From: Alistipes sp. CAG:831
Lineage (GTDB): Bacteria > Bacteroidota > Bacteroidia > Bacteroidales > UBA932
DNA: 59,840 nt
Assembly (NCBI GenBank): GCA_000432775.1
Contig: HF990375.1
Location: 1 to 59,840, forward strand
Direction of reading: 5' to 3'
Shown: one piece after another, positions 41,147-49,800 of the stretch
Numbering within the stretch: position 1 is the first letter of the stretch
How the letters are laid out: each line of letters begins with the position of its first letter
The notes under the pieces: generated by a model
Seen by the model: the letters and a program-made list of their open reading frames with translations, nothing else
Told to the model about the DNA's origin: nothing
Databases searched by the model: none
Position numbers and translations under genes: made by a program

Positions 41147-41167
41147 CGCAAATATACTAAATTTGCG
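41147..41167. promoter_or_regulatory. Back-to-back divergent -7 boxes
   Basis: TATATTTG on the minus strand (41149-41156) and TAAATTTG on the plus strand (41158-41165) are separated by a single base. Together they form an inverted repeat, CGCAAAT/ATTTGCG (41147-41153 and 41161-41167). The plus box serves SUI1 (ATG 41182), the minus box the DUF2723 gene (start 41110). Confidence 0.6.
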
Positions 41168-41181
41168 AAAAAATTACCCTT

Positions 41182-41499
41182 ATGCCTCTGGTTTACTCAA
41201 CAAATCCCGATTTTAATCTCCCCTCCGAGGAAGAGCGGAAGGTGGAGACCCTTCCTCCTTCAAAGCAGAAACTCACTGTATACCTGGACAGGCGCAACCG
41301 GAGCGGGAAGACAGTCACTCTCGTCAAGGGCTTCGTAGGCAGTGACGGGGACCTGGCTGAACTCGGACGCAGGCTCAAGAGCCGCTGCGGCACCGGAGGC
41401 AGTGCCAAAGACGGGGAAATACTCATTCAGGGCGACTGCAGGGACAAGGTAACAACACTACTGACCGATATGGGCTATGCAGCTAAGCGGGGCAACTGA
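41182..41499 (+). CDS. SUI1/YciH-family translation factor
   Basis: A 105-residue homologue of eIF1. The C-terminal two-thirds carry the SUI1 fold: R-R-N-R-S-G-K-T-V-T-L-V-K-G-F near 37-51, L-G-R-R-L-K-S-R-C-G-T-G-G, and I-Q-G-D near the end. In E. coli the relative YciH influences start-codon fidelity and acts under stress. It begins 16 bases after its -7 box. The next gene starts inside its last 23 bases in another frame, so the two are coupled. Confidence 0.9.
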   Translation: MPLVYSTNPDFNLPSEEERKVETLPPSKQKLTVYLDRRNRSGKTVTLVKGFVGSDGDLAELGRRLKSRCGTGGSAKDGEILIQGDCRDKVTTLLTDMGYAAKRGN

Positions 41500-42184
41500 C
41501 AGTCTCACTGTCGGGAATCTTCTGCCCGGCTCCATCCTCCAGACTTACAACGTCGGTGCGGAGGCGGCATCCGCTATCCAGGGTGCCGGGTACTTCGTAT
41601 GGGCAGTTCTTTTCATCATTTTCTTTGCCTTGATTTTCAAAGGACAGACCGGGATTTTCATTGCCTGGGCGGGAGACTTCATCCGCTTTCCCGCCAAACG
41701 GACCTATTTTACCACTTCCTCTGCCGTGAGTGTCGGTCTGCCTCTGACCGTCCTGATGTTCCTGCCTCTGGCAGCCTGCCTGGTATATGGTCCCTCTGCG
41801 GTAGTGGCTCCATACTGGCTGATTCTGGCAGTCATGGCAGGATATGCCGTACTGAAGGCCGTAGTCCTGGCCGGGATCGGGTATGTCTCCGGAGAAAAAG
41901 AGGCCATGACAGCTCTTGCACGGGCCAACGCATTGTTTTTCATCATACTGACCCTGATGCTGTCCATCCTTACCGTAATCTGGATATTTCTGCCGGACGT
42001 ACCTCCCGTGGTAGTGGGGGCCGTCGCTGAAACACTTACGGCACTGCTCCTTCTGATATATGGCGTGATGCTGGTGAGAATATTTTTTGCTTTCAGGGAA
42101 CCTCTTTTACTGACTATTTTGTATCTTTGCACGCTTGAAATTATGCCTATAGCGACAGCTGTAGTGACGGTTTTTAAATATTAA
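41477..42184 (+). CDS. DUF4271 multi-pass membrane protein
   Basis: A 235-residue membrane protein of the DUF4271 family, restricted to Bacteroidota and nearly always encoded next to hemD. Six or so hydrophobic helices are visible (near 38-55, 83-105, 112-135, 145-170, 178-198, 208-230). The segment Y-F-x-x-S-S and the late R-I-F-F-A-F-R-E-P-L-L-L-T-I-L-Y-L-C-T-L-E-I-M-P family block are present. Function is unknown; the constant neighbourhood suggests a membrane role tied to tetrapyrrole or envelope biogenesis. It overlaps SUI1 by 23 bases. An internal -7 box near its end may start hemD transcription. Confidence 0.85.
   Translation: MQLSGATDSLTVGNLLPGSILQTYNVGAEAASAIQGAGYFVWAVLFIIFFALIFKGQTGIFIAWAGDFIRFPAKRTYFTTSSAVSVGLPLTVLMFLPLAACLVYGPSAVVAPYWLILAVMAGYAVLKAVVLAGIGYVSGEKEAMTALARANALFFIILTLMLSILTVIWIFLPDVPPVVVGAVAETLTALLLLIYGVMLVRIFFAFREPLLLTILYLCTLEIMPIATAVVTVFKY
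42122..42129 (+). promoter_or_regulatory. Candidate internal -7 box for hemD
   Basis: TATCTTTG fits TAnnTTTG in the last codons of the DUF4271 gene, 71 bases before hemD. Confidence 0.4.
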
Positions 42185-42200
42185 CACACTGCATAAGACA

Positions 42201-42944
42201 ATGACAATAAGCGATATTCTGGTTGCACAACCCGCTCCCGGGAATACTCAGTCTCCGTTTTCGGAGATTACCTCCAAGTTCGGTGTCCATGTGGACTACT
42301 ATCCTTTTTTTCACATTGAACCATTGACTGCCAAGGAATTCAGGGCCCAGAAAGTGGCTATTCTCGACTACACCGCCATATTCTTTTCGGCCAAGTCCTC
42401 CATAGACGCATTCTTCGCCGTATGCGAGGCCATGAGGGTCACTGTGCCGGAGACCATGAAGTACTTCTGCACCACTGAGAATATCGCACTCTATCTCCAG
42501 AAGCACATCGTGTACCGCAAGCGCAAGATCTTCTTCGGCAAGGGTACAGTGGATTCGGTTATAGACACCATCGGGTCCAAGCATAAGGGAGAGAACTTCC
42601 TCATAGCCTCCACTGACAGCACGAAGCCTGAGGTTATCAAGGCCTTTACCAAGGCCGGAGTGAAGTTCGGCAATGCAGTCTTCAGCAAGACAGTATACAG
42701 CGACCTGGCCAAGATCGACCTGGCCAAGTACCAGATGGTCGTTTTCTATAGTCCGTCCGATGTCAAGTCCCTTCTGAACGCCTATCCGGAGTTCCAGCAG
42801 AACGGACTGCTCTTCGTCACTTACGGGGCCTCGACCGCAAAGGCCCTCAAGGATCACGGCTATGCCGTAGAGGTGGAGGCTCCTACGCCCGAGGCTCCTT
42901 CCGTATCCAAGGCTCTTCTGCTCTATCTCGAAAAGATGAAATAA
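42201..42944 (+). CDS. hemD: Uroporphyrinogen-III synthase
   Basis: A 247-residue HemD-fold enzyme that cyclises hydroxymethylbilane to uroporphyrinogen III, the branch point for haem, sirohaem and B12. Two alternating Rossmann-like halves are visible: I-L-V-A-Q-P near 6-11, F-F-S-A-K-S-S-I-D-A-F-F near 54-65, and in the second half V-V-F-Y-S-P-S-D-V near 180-188 and Y-G-A-S-T-A-K-A-L. Low overall similarity is usual for this family. It follows DUF4271 by 16 bases and its stop overlaps the next start by 1 base. Confidence 0.9.
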   Translation: MTISDILVAQPAPGNTQSPFSEITSKFGVHVDYYPFFHIEPLTAKEFRAQKVAILDYTAIFFSAKSSIDAFFAVCEAMRVTVPETMKYFCTTENIALYLQKHIVYRKRKIFFGKGTVDSVIDTIGSKHKGENFLIASTDSTKPEVIKAFTKAGVKFGNAVFSKTVYSDLAKIDLAKYQMVVFYSPSDVKSLLNAYPEFQQNGLLFVTYGASTAKALKDHGYAVEVEAPTPEAPSVSKALLLYLEKMK

Positions 42945-43747
42945 TGCGGCGGCCGGGCTACATAGGCCTGTTGTCGGCCATGCTCCTGGGTACGTTGTGC
43001 GCTGCTTCGTGCAACCGGGAGAATCCTGCCTACAACCGCGAGAACATCAAGGCCACCTGGCTTGTCCACAGCCTCGACGGCAACCTGCTCGACGAGCGCA
43101 ACTGTACTGTCATGACATTCACTTCCTCCAGTACAGTCACCTGGGCCGGAGTACTTACTCTCGAGGACGCCAATTACCAATGGGGCGAGAATACCCTCCT
43201 GTACGATATTTACTGCTGTGACCTCTCCATCTCCGGGACCTTCAATGGATTGTTCGGATACCTTACACCGCTGGAGACGGCCCAGGAATACTCTTTTATA
43301 CACAATGAGGACTCCCTTATGACCCTTGGAGTAGAGAGGTGGATGACGGGAGGAGAAGAGGTCACTCCAGAGTTTACACAGATGACCATGCGCAAGCTCC
43401 CGGCATCATACGCGGCTACCGACACTATCGCCGGGGTATGGCAGTTCATCTCCCGAGGCGGCGAGGACTTCTCTTCCTACAGGATCCAGTTCGCTTCTGA
43501 CGGAGGACTGACCGTATCGTCCCGCTCCGGAGAGAATTCATGGACTCCGATGGGAGGCGGAGAGGATTACTACCGTATCTATGATGATTTCCTGGCCCTG
43601 ACACTCTATGACAATTCCGTTTTCGGCACACCAGCCAAATGGGACGTCAAGTGTTTCCGCATCAACAGCATCTCCGACTCCACCGCGACGATGTCGATGA
43701 GCTCGGCCGGGGAGACATTCAACCTGTCATATATATCCTCCAACTGA
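42944..43747 (+). CDS. Putative lipoprotein with two lipocalin-like repeats
   Basis: A 267-residue protein with lipoprotein signal (hydrophobic 6-20, lipobox C-A-A-S-C, Cys23). The mature part seems to be two similar units: I-K-A-T-W-L-V-H-S-L-D-G with M-T-F-T-S-S-S-T-V-T-W near 35-70, and I-A-G-V-W-Q-F-I-S-R-G-G with I-Q-F-A-S-D-G-G-L-T near 160-190, each followed by beta-strand sequence. This W-x-F/L start followed by a lipocalin-like strand pattern is common in Bacteroidota lipoproteins. Function unknown. It overlaps hemD by one base (TAATG) and ends 1 base before rnpA, so it is locked into the hemD-rnpA-yidD operon. Confidence 0.78.
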   Translation: MRRPGYIGLLSAMLLGTLCAASCNRENPAYNRENIKATWLVHSLDGNLLDERNCTVMTFTSSSTVTWAGVLTLEDANYQWGENTLLYDIYCCDLSISGTFNGLFGYLTPLETAQEYSFIHNEDSLMTLGVERWMTGGEEVTPEFTQMTMRKLPASYAATDTIAGVWQFISRGGEDFSSYRIQFASDGGLTVSSRSGENSWTPMGGGEDYYRIYDDFLALTLYDNSVFGTPAKWDVKCFRINSISDSTATMSMSSAGETFNLSYISSN

Positions 43748-43748
43748 C

Positions 43749-44066
43749 ATGAAACTGGCTGAGAAAATCCATACCGGCGGGCGTAAGTTCTACAGCCGGC
43801 CTTATCGTGTCTATTATCTGGATATGTCGGACGGAGAGACTCAGACTGTTATTATCTCCGTGCCTAAGAAACTCTTCAAGAGAGCAGTCAGGCGCAATCT
43901 CATACGCCGGCGTACCCGCGAGGCCCTGCGCCTTATGAAGGAAGAATACCCCGCCTTGGAGGGAAGGCATCTGATGCTGGTCTATACCGCAACTGAAATA
44001 CTTGATTATGCAGCAATCTACGAAGGACTCGGCGCAGCGCTGGGCAAGATTCCGCCGCTTTCTTAA
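43749..44066 (+). CDS. rnpA: Ribonuclease P protein component
   Basis: A 105-residue basic protein that helps the RNase P RNA bind precursor tRNA. The RNR motif is clear, K-R-A-V-R-R-N-L-I-R-R-R-T-R-E-A-L-R near 44-61, with the preceding P-K-K-L-F segment. Slightly short for the family (about 110-130), as is usual in this phylum. The RNA component gene is not in the window. yidD starts inside its 3' end (59-base overlap). Confidence 0.92.
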   Translation: MKLAEKIHTGGRKFYSRPYRVYYLDMSDGETQTVIISVPKKLFKRAVRRNLIRRRTREALRLMKEEYPALEGRHLMLVYTATEILDYAAIYEGLGAALGKIPPLS

Positions 44067-44283
44067 GAAGGCGCTCATCTTTCCCTTTGTGCTCCTGATA
44101 CGTTTCTACCAGGTGTGCATATCCCCGTATACCCCTGCGGCATGCCGTTTCACCCCCACATGCTCGGCCTATGCCCTGGAGGCCTTCCGCAAGCACGGTC
44201 CCATAAAGGGCCTCTACCTGTCTGTACGACGCATCCTACGCTGCCATCCCTGGGGAGGCAGCGGCTATGATCCGGTGCCTTAA
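44008..44283 (+). CDS. yidD: YidD membrane-protein insertion efficiency factor
   Basis: A 91-residue protein. It has one hydrophobic N-terminal helix (F-P-F-V-L-L-I-R-F-Y) and the hallmark Y-T-P-A-A-C-R-F-T-P-T-C-S-A-Y-A, then H-P-W-G-G-S-G-Y-D-P-V-P at the end. It aids insertion of membrane proteins along with YidC. The start is ATG 44008, 59 bases before the rnpA stop; TTG 44002 is possible. It ends 12 bases before the convergent LuxE-like gene with no visible terminator between. Confidence 0.92.
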   Translation: MQQSTKDSAQRWARFRRFLKKALIFPFVLLIRFYQVCISPYTPAACRFTPTCSAYALEAFRKHGPIKGLYLSVRRILRCHPWGGSGYDPVP

Positions 44284-44295
44284 CGGTGGAAATTT

Positions 44296-45297
44296 CTACT
44301 CAATAAGCATATTGCATCCGCGACGCTCGGAACCCTGAAGGCGTCCTTCGACTGTGAAGGTCCCGTCAGGCCAGGCACGTCCGGTATCCTCGGTCTCAAT
44401 GAACGAGCAGGAGTTCCGGTTCGCAAGATCGATGATATGTATGATGCCCCTCTCTCCCGGGGCTGATTCCTTGAATGGATTGTTGATTTCGCGGATGAGA
44501 ACTTTCATCCACGGGGGAGTGCGGAAAACGCCGTCTCCAGCCGAATATGCCTGCGAGAGCAGCTCGCACATCCCGTACTCGGAATGCAGGGAACTGAGGC
44601 CGAATCCCGCACTCAGGCGGCGGTGCAGTTCCGCGCGGGTGAGTTCCTCGCGGCGGCCCTTCATTCCTCCCGTCTCCATGACGGTGAGCCAGGAGTCATT
44701 AGGTCCTTCTATCCTGTATTTTTCCGTAAAATCCAGAAGAGCGAAGGCCACACCCAGCAGGAGAGTTTTCCTGTCCCCGCGCCGCAACTCCGTCAGCGTA
44801 CTGAAAAGACGGTCGTGGTCATAGAGGTAATAACCGCTCTCCGGATGGCCGCTCTCCTTTATAAGACGATCGGCCATATATACCAATGATGAGCCTTCAC
44901 GCTCCAAATAAGCAGGCAACAGGGCGAGGATGACGTATTCTTCAGGCGCTCCGTAAAAATGTCGGAAACCGGCCAAAAAGCTCTTTTCGTAGAGGCTCAG
45001 GTCCGTAACGCAATGCCGCGACGGCATCTGGCCCGTAGTGGAACTGCTGAAAAAAATCTTCTGCGGAACCACGTCCGGCTCCGCAGAAGAAATGATATCA
45101 TACTGTTTGAAGAAACGGATAGGCAGGAATGGTATGTCAGCGACATCCTTCACGGTTTCGGGAGAAGCCTCCATCAGGCCGGCGTACTGACGGTACTGTG
45201 GACAGAGGGCATACTGACGGCGGAATGTCTCCAGGGCACACTCCCTGAAAGCCTCCTGCCCGTCTATCCCGAAAATTCCTGCCGCTGCGTCTTCCAT
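44296..45297 (-). CDS. LuxE-family acyl-protein synthetase/ligase-like protein
   Basis: A 333-residue member of the LuxE (PF04443) family, an ANL-type fold. In luminous bacteria LuxE activates a fatty acid as acyl-AMP and transfers it to the reductase LuxC. Here F-F-S-S-S-T-T-G near 82-89 is the phosphate-binding loop and S-E-Y-G-M-C-E-L near 238-245 matches the second adenylation motif; the end has G-R-L-Q-G-S-E-R-R-G-C-N. No LuxC, LuxA/B or carrier protein is near. It begins 8 bases after the tnaA stop, so both are made from one message. Substrate and partner are unknown. Confidence 0.82.
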   Translation of the reverse strand: MEDAAAGIFGIDGQEAFRECALETFRRQYALCPQYRQYAGLMEASPETVKDVADIPFLPIRFFKQYDIISSAEPDVVPQKIFFSSSTTGQMPSRHCVTDLSLYEKSFLAGFRHFYGAPEEYVILALLPAYLEREGSSLVYMADRLIKESGHPESGYYLYDHDRLFSTLTELRRGDRKTLLLGVAFALLDFTEKYRIEGPNDSWLTVMETGGMKGRREELTRAELHRRLSAGFGLSSLHSEYGMCELLSQAYSAGDGVFRTPPWMKVLIREINNPFKESAPGERGIIHIIDLANRNSCSFIETEDTGRAWPDGTFTVEGRLQGSERRGCNMLIE

Positions 45298-45305
45298 CGG
45301 AAATA

Positions 45306-46688
45306 CTATCTGTCGGCTTTCTCAAGCTCGATGGTGAAATGCCTCATGATAGGCAGCTCCTTGACGATCTTGTATCCACGGGTGATGGACTCGCGGCGGT
45401 CATAGACGTTCTTGGCTGCGGCAGCGATGTAGTCCATGTGGTTGTTGGTGTACACCCTGCGGGGAATGGCCAGACGGAGCAGCTCAAGGGCGGGATAGCG
45501 GTTCTCGCGGGTGACAGGATCACGGTCGGCCAGCAGGGAGCCGATCTCCACGCCGCGGATACCGGCCTCGAGATAAAGCTCGATACCGAGGGTCTGGGCT
45601 ATGAACTCCTCCTTGGGCAGATGGGTCAGGATCTTCTTTGCATCGAGGAAGATGGCGTGACCGCCGGCAGGCCTCTGGTAGGGCACACCGTACTCGTCGA
45701 GCTTCTTGCCGAGGTAGGCAACCTGGTTGATGCGGGTCTCCAGATACTCGAACTCTGTACCTTCCATCAGACCCTGGGCCAGAGCGTTCATGTCGCGGCC
45801 GGCCATACCTCCGTAGGTCAGGAAGCCTTCGTTCATGATGGTGAACATCTGCGCCTTGCGCATGTCCTCCTCACTGCGGAAAGCCACGAAACCTCCTATG
45901 TTGACGATAGCGTCCTTCTTGGCGGACATGGTCATGTAGTCAGCGCCCTCATACATCTCGCGGACAATCTCGCGGATAGACTTGTTCTCATAGCCCTTCT
46001 CACGGGTCTTGATGAAGTAGGCGTTCTCCGCGAAGCGGGCAGAGTCCATGAGCAGTTTCACTCCGTACTTCTTGCAAAGTGCCGATACGCCCTTGATGTT
46101 CTCCATGGACACGGGCTGTCCTCCGGCCGTATTGTTGGTGACGGTCAGCACTACGCAGGGTATCTTCTCGCGGGGGGTCGTCTTGAGGACTTCCTCAAGT
46201 TTCTCCAGGTCCATATTACCTTTGAAAGGTATTTCCAGCTCGGTGTCGGATGCTTCCTTGATGGTGCAGTCGAGAGCCACGGCCTTGCGGAACTCTATGT
46301 GTCCCTTGGTGGTATCGAAGTGGGAATTGCCCGGAAGAATGTCTCCCTCCTTGATAATGCTCGAGAACAGCACGTTCTCGGCGGCACGGCCCTGATGTGA
46401 AGGCAGCACGTAGGGAAGGCCTGTAAGCATCTCTATGGTATCTTTCAGTCTGTAGAACGAGCGGGCTCCTGCATAGCTCTCGTCGCCCTCCATAATGGCA
46501 GCCCACTGCTTGTCGCTCATGGCTCCGGTACCGGAGTCGGTCAGCAGATCGATGAACACATAGTCGCTTTTAAGAAGAAAGAGGTTGTACTTGGCTTCTT
46601 TAATCCATTGCTCGCGCTGCTCGCGAGTACTTTTCCGGATGGTCTCCACCATCTTGATTCTGTAAGATTCTGCAAAAGGAAGTTCCAT
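45306..46688 (-). CDS. tnaA: Tryptophanase
   Basis: A 460-residue PLP enzyme cleaving tryptophan to indole, pyruvate and ammonia. PLP-binding: S-H-Q-G-R-A-A (97-103), D-S-A-R-F (215-219), and M-S-A-K-K-D (254-259) with the Schiff-base lysine. Discrimination from tyrosine phenol-lyase, a close relative of equal length: phenol-lyase has Arg in the segment M-E-R-G, while this protein has V-E-I-G (380-383) with Ile382, as in tryptophanase. No TnaC-like leader peptide is seen in the 28 bases between the -7 box and ATG, so induction by tryptophan, if any, differs from E. coli. It is followed by a LuxE-like gene 8 bases on; no tryptophan permease is adjacent. Confidence 0.93.
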   Translation of the reverse strand: MELPFAESYRIKMVETIRKSTREQREQWIKEAKYNLFLLKSDYVFIDLLTDSGTGAMSDKQWAAIMEGDESYAGARSFYRLKDTIEMLTGLPYVLPSHQGRAAENVLFSSIIKEGDILPGNSHFDTTKGHIEFRKAVALDCTIKEASDTELEIPFKGNMDLEKLEEVLKTTPREKIPCVVLTVTNNTAGGQPVSMENIKGVSALCKKYGVKLLMDSARFAENAYFIKTREKGYENKSIREIVREMYEGADYMTMSAKKDAIVNIGGFVAFRSEEDMRKAQMFTIMNEGFLTYGGMAGRDMNALAQGLMEGTEFEYLETRINQVAYLGKKLDEYGVPYQRPAGGHAIFLDAKKILTHLPKEEFIAQTLGIELYLEAGIRGVEIGSLLADRDPVTRENRYPALELLRLAIPRRVYTNNHMDYIAAAAKNVYDRRESITRGYKIVKELPIMRHFTIELEKADR

Positions 46689-46716
46689 AATACTATCAGA
46701 TTTTAAAAATTTTCCT

Positions 46717-46724
46717 CAAATTTA
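46717..46724 (-). promoter_or_regulatory. -7 box for tnaA-luxE-like operon
   Basis: Minus strand reads TAAATTTG, fitting TAnnTTTG, 28 bases before the tnaA start. Confidence 0.55.
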
Positions 46725-46799
46725 AGCATAAATGTAATACAACCTCCCAAAAATTCATTCATTTTTCTCAACTGCAACATTCACGCGCCTTGAAACAAA

Positions 46800-46833
46800 A
46801 TTCCCGGAACAAGCCTGAACCTGTTCCGGGAAT
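46800..46833 (-). terminator. Intrinsic terminator of secDF
   Basis: A 12-bp perfect stem, ATTCCCGGAACA (46800-46811) with TGTTCCGGGAAT (46822-46833), loop 10 bases, followed in the minus direction by TTTT. It closely resembles the terminator at 53632-53667. Confidence 0.85.
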
Positions 46834-46854
46834 CTTTAAACTTCGGTATTACGG

Positions 46855-49800
46855 CTATTTACCGCTACCGGCTGTCTTGAGCTTCCTGGCCTCCTTGCGC
46901 GCCTTGCGCTGGTACAGGTCGTACATGATAGGAGTACCTACGAAGACGGATGAGTATGTACCTACGAAGATACCTACGAGCAGAGCCACTGCGAAACCTC
47001 TGATCACCTCACCTCCGAAGATGGCGATGGCAAGCATCACTATGAAGGTGGTACCGGAAGTGTTGACGGTACGGGCCAGAGTGCTGTTGATGGCGTCGTT
47101 GATATTCTGGTACAGCTCACGCTTGGGATACAGGCGGCGGTACTCGCGGATCCTGTCGAAGATAATCACGCTGTCGTTGATAGAGTAACCGATGATGGTC
47201 AGCACGGCGGCGATGAAAGTCTGGTCGACATCGAGGGTAAACGGCAGGATACCTGAGAACAGGGAGAAGAAGCCGACTGTGACGATAGCGTCATGGGCAG
47301 TAGAAACCACTCCTCCGAGACCCCATGTCCAGCCTTTGAAACGCACTGCTATGTAGGCGAAGATAGCAAAGAGGGCTATGGCCACTGCTATCAGGGAATC
47401 GCGCTTCATGTCGTTTGCAATGGTAGGACCTACCTTGTCGGACTGGATGATACCGTTGGGATTCTCAAGTGTGGATGTGAACTCGTCGTATGTCAGAGGA
47501 GTTGCGAAGAAGCCTTTCAGTGCCTCATACAACTTGGTGTCCACGAGCTTGTCGGTCTCGGTGCTCTGATCCTCAATCATATAGGTGGTGGTAATCTTCA
47601 TCTGGCTGGCGCCTCCGAACTGCTTGACCTCAACGCCCTCCTCGAACTCATTCAGTACGGCCTCCCTGATGTCCTCGGCTGTCACGTCCTGGTCGAAGCG
47701 GACAACGTATGTACGGCCACCGGTAAAGTCAACTCCGTAGGAGAAGCCCTTGAAGATGATGGAAGCGAAGCAGATTACCATGAGGACCGTAGAGAAGATA
47801 TAGGCATACTTACGTATCCTGACGAAGTCGATATGGGTATTCTGCAGGAAGTTCTTGGTGAAATGGGTGTAGAACGATATGTTCTTGCCGCGGCTCAGAC
47901 GGGCCTCGAAGATCAGCCTGGAGATGAAGATGGATGTCAGCATCGAGGTAATCAGACCGATAACCAGTGTGGTGGCGAAGCCCTGTACAGGACCGGAACC
48001 GAAGAAGAAGAGCACCAGACCGGTAATGATGGTAGTAAGGTTACCGTCGATGATGGCCGAGTAGGCATGCTTGTAACCGTCGGAGATGGCCAGACGGAGA
48101 GCCTTGCCTGCGCGTATCTCCTCCTTGACACGCTCGTAGATGATCACGTTGGCGTCCACTGCCATACCGAGGGTCAGCACCAGACCGGCGATACCGGGAA
48201 GGGTGAGGACGGCTCCGAAGGATGCGAGGGCACCGAAGAGGAAGAGGACGTTGCACAGCAGGGCTGCGTCAGCTGCCACACCGGCTCCCTTGTAGAAGAA
48301 GAGCATGTAGAGCAGTACCAGGACAAAGGCAATTGCGAAGGAAATCATACCTGCCTGGATGGAAGCGCTACCGAGGGAGGGACCTACCACCTGTTCCTGA
48401 ACGATGGTGGCGGGAGCGGGAAGCTTACCGGAGTTGAGCACGTTGGCAAGGTCGGTGGCCTCCTCGATGGTGAAGTTACCCTCGATGACCGAGCGGCCGC
48501 CGGTAATCTCGGCGTTCACACGGGGGAAGGAGTAAACCATACCGTCGAGCACAATGGCAATGCACTTGCCTATGTTGTCGGCTGTCAGACGGGCCCATGT
48601 CTGGGCGCCCTCAGCGTTCATGGCCATGTCTACCTGAGGCTGTCCGCCCATGTTGCTGTAGGATACACGGGCATCGGAAACCACACCTCCGTCCAGAGGA
48701 GCCTTGCCGTCACGGGTATTGACCTTAATGGCGATCAGCTCATAGTAGTTGCCGCCGGGATACTGTGAGGAGGCTTTCACTGTCCACATGGGAACGAGGT
48801 CGGCGGGCAGTGCTGCCTTTACCTGAGGAAGGTCGAGCCATGCATTGATCTTGGCTGTATCCCTGTAGTGAGCGACGCCGATCACAGGACCGGGCATCAG
48901 CTGACCGTTGTACATCGAAGGGTTGAGGGCGTAGAAGAAGGGATTGTTCCTGGCATAGTTGAGCTCGTCGGCAGAGAGAGAGTCCTCCTGCTGTGCCAGT
49001 TCGGCCACGAGATCATCGGAAGTGCTGCCCTCGGCTGCGGGAGCTGCCTGAGCCCCGGTCTCAGCGGGCTGTGCCTCGGCTGTCAGACCGTCCTCCTGAG
49101 CCACATAGTCTTTTACGATGGTGTTGACTTCCTGGAGATAGCGGAATACCTCGGGATTCTCATAGGTAGTCCAGAACTCGAGGGATGCGGTTCCCTGAAG
49201 GAGGTTGCGCACACGCTCAGGCTCCTTGACACCGGGGAGCTCGACGAGGATACGGCTGGAGTTGCCGAGTCTCTGAATATTGGGAGAAGTCACACCGAAG
49301 CGGTCGATACGGTTGCGCAGCACGTTGAAAGAGTTGGCCACGGCACTCTCGGCCTGCTCGCGGATCACAGCGATCACCTCGTCGTTGGTACTCTGGGCAT
49401 TGACCCTGTCCCTGAGGTCGATGGTTCCGAATATCTGAGCAAGTCTCTGGTCAGGAGCCACCTCATTCCATGCCTCGTAGAAGAGAGTGATGAAATCGGT
49501 GTTGCCGCCCAGGGCCGTCTCTCTCTCCTTGGCGAGGGCAAGGGCCTGATTGAACTGGGGAGACTCATTGTAGTTGGACAATGCCCTCACCAGGTCGCTC
49601 AACTGTACCTCCAGCATGACGTTCATACCGCCCTTGAGGTCCAGACCGAGATTGATCTCCTTCTCCTGCACTTCCTTGAAAGTGTAGCCCAGGTAGACCT
49701 TCTCAGCTCTCACCGAGTCGAGATAGAAACTGTTTCTCTCTTTTCTAATAGAATCCAGATAATAAGCCTTATCCAGATCAGACACCTCCGCGAAGGAGGG

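Noticed and set aside
44296..45297. Remnant of a luminescence operon
   Set aside because: No luxA, luxB, luxC or luxD is present; LuxE-family proteins are common in non-luminous bacteria.
45306..46688. Tyrosine phenol-lyase instead of tryptophanase
   Set aside because: The substrate-determining Arg of phenol-lyase is Ile382 here (V-E-I-G), as in tryptophanase.
47293..48768. 491-codon plus-strand frame inside secDF
   Set aside because: Antisense shadow; Gly/Asp/Glu/His-rich, no domain, and secDF is intact on the other strand.
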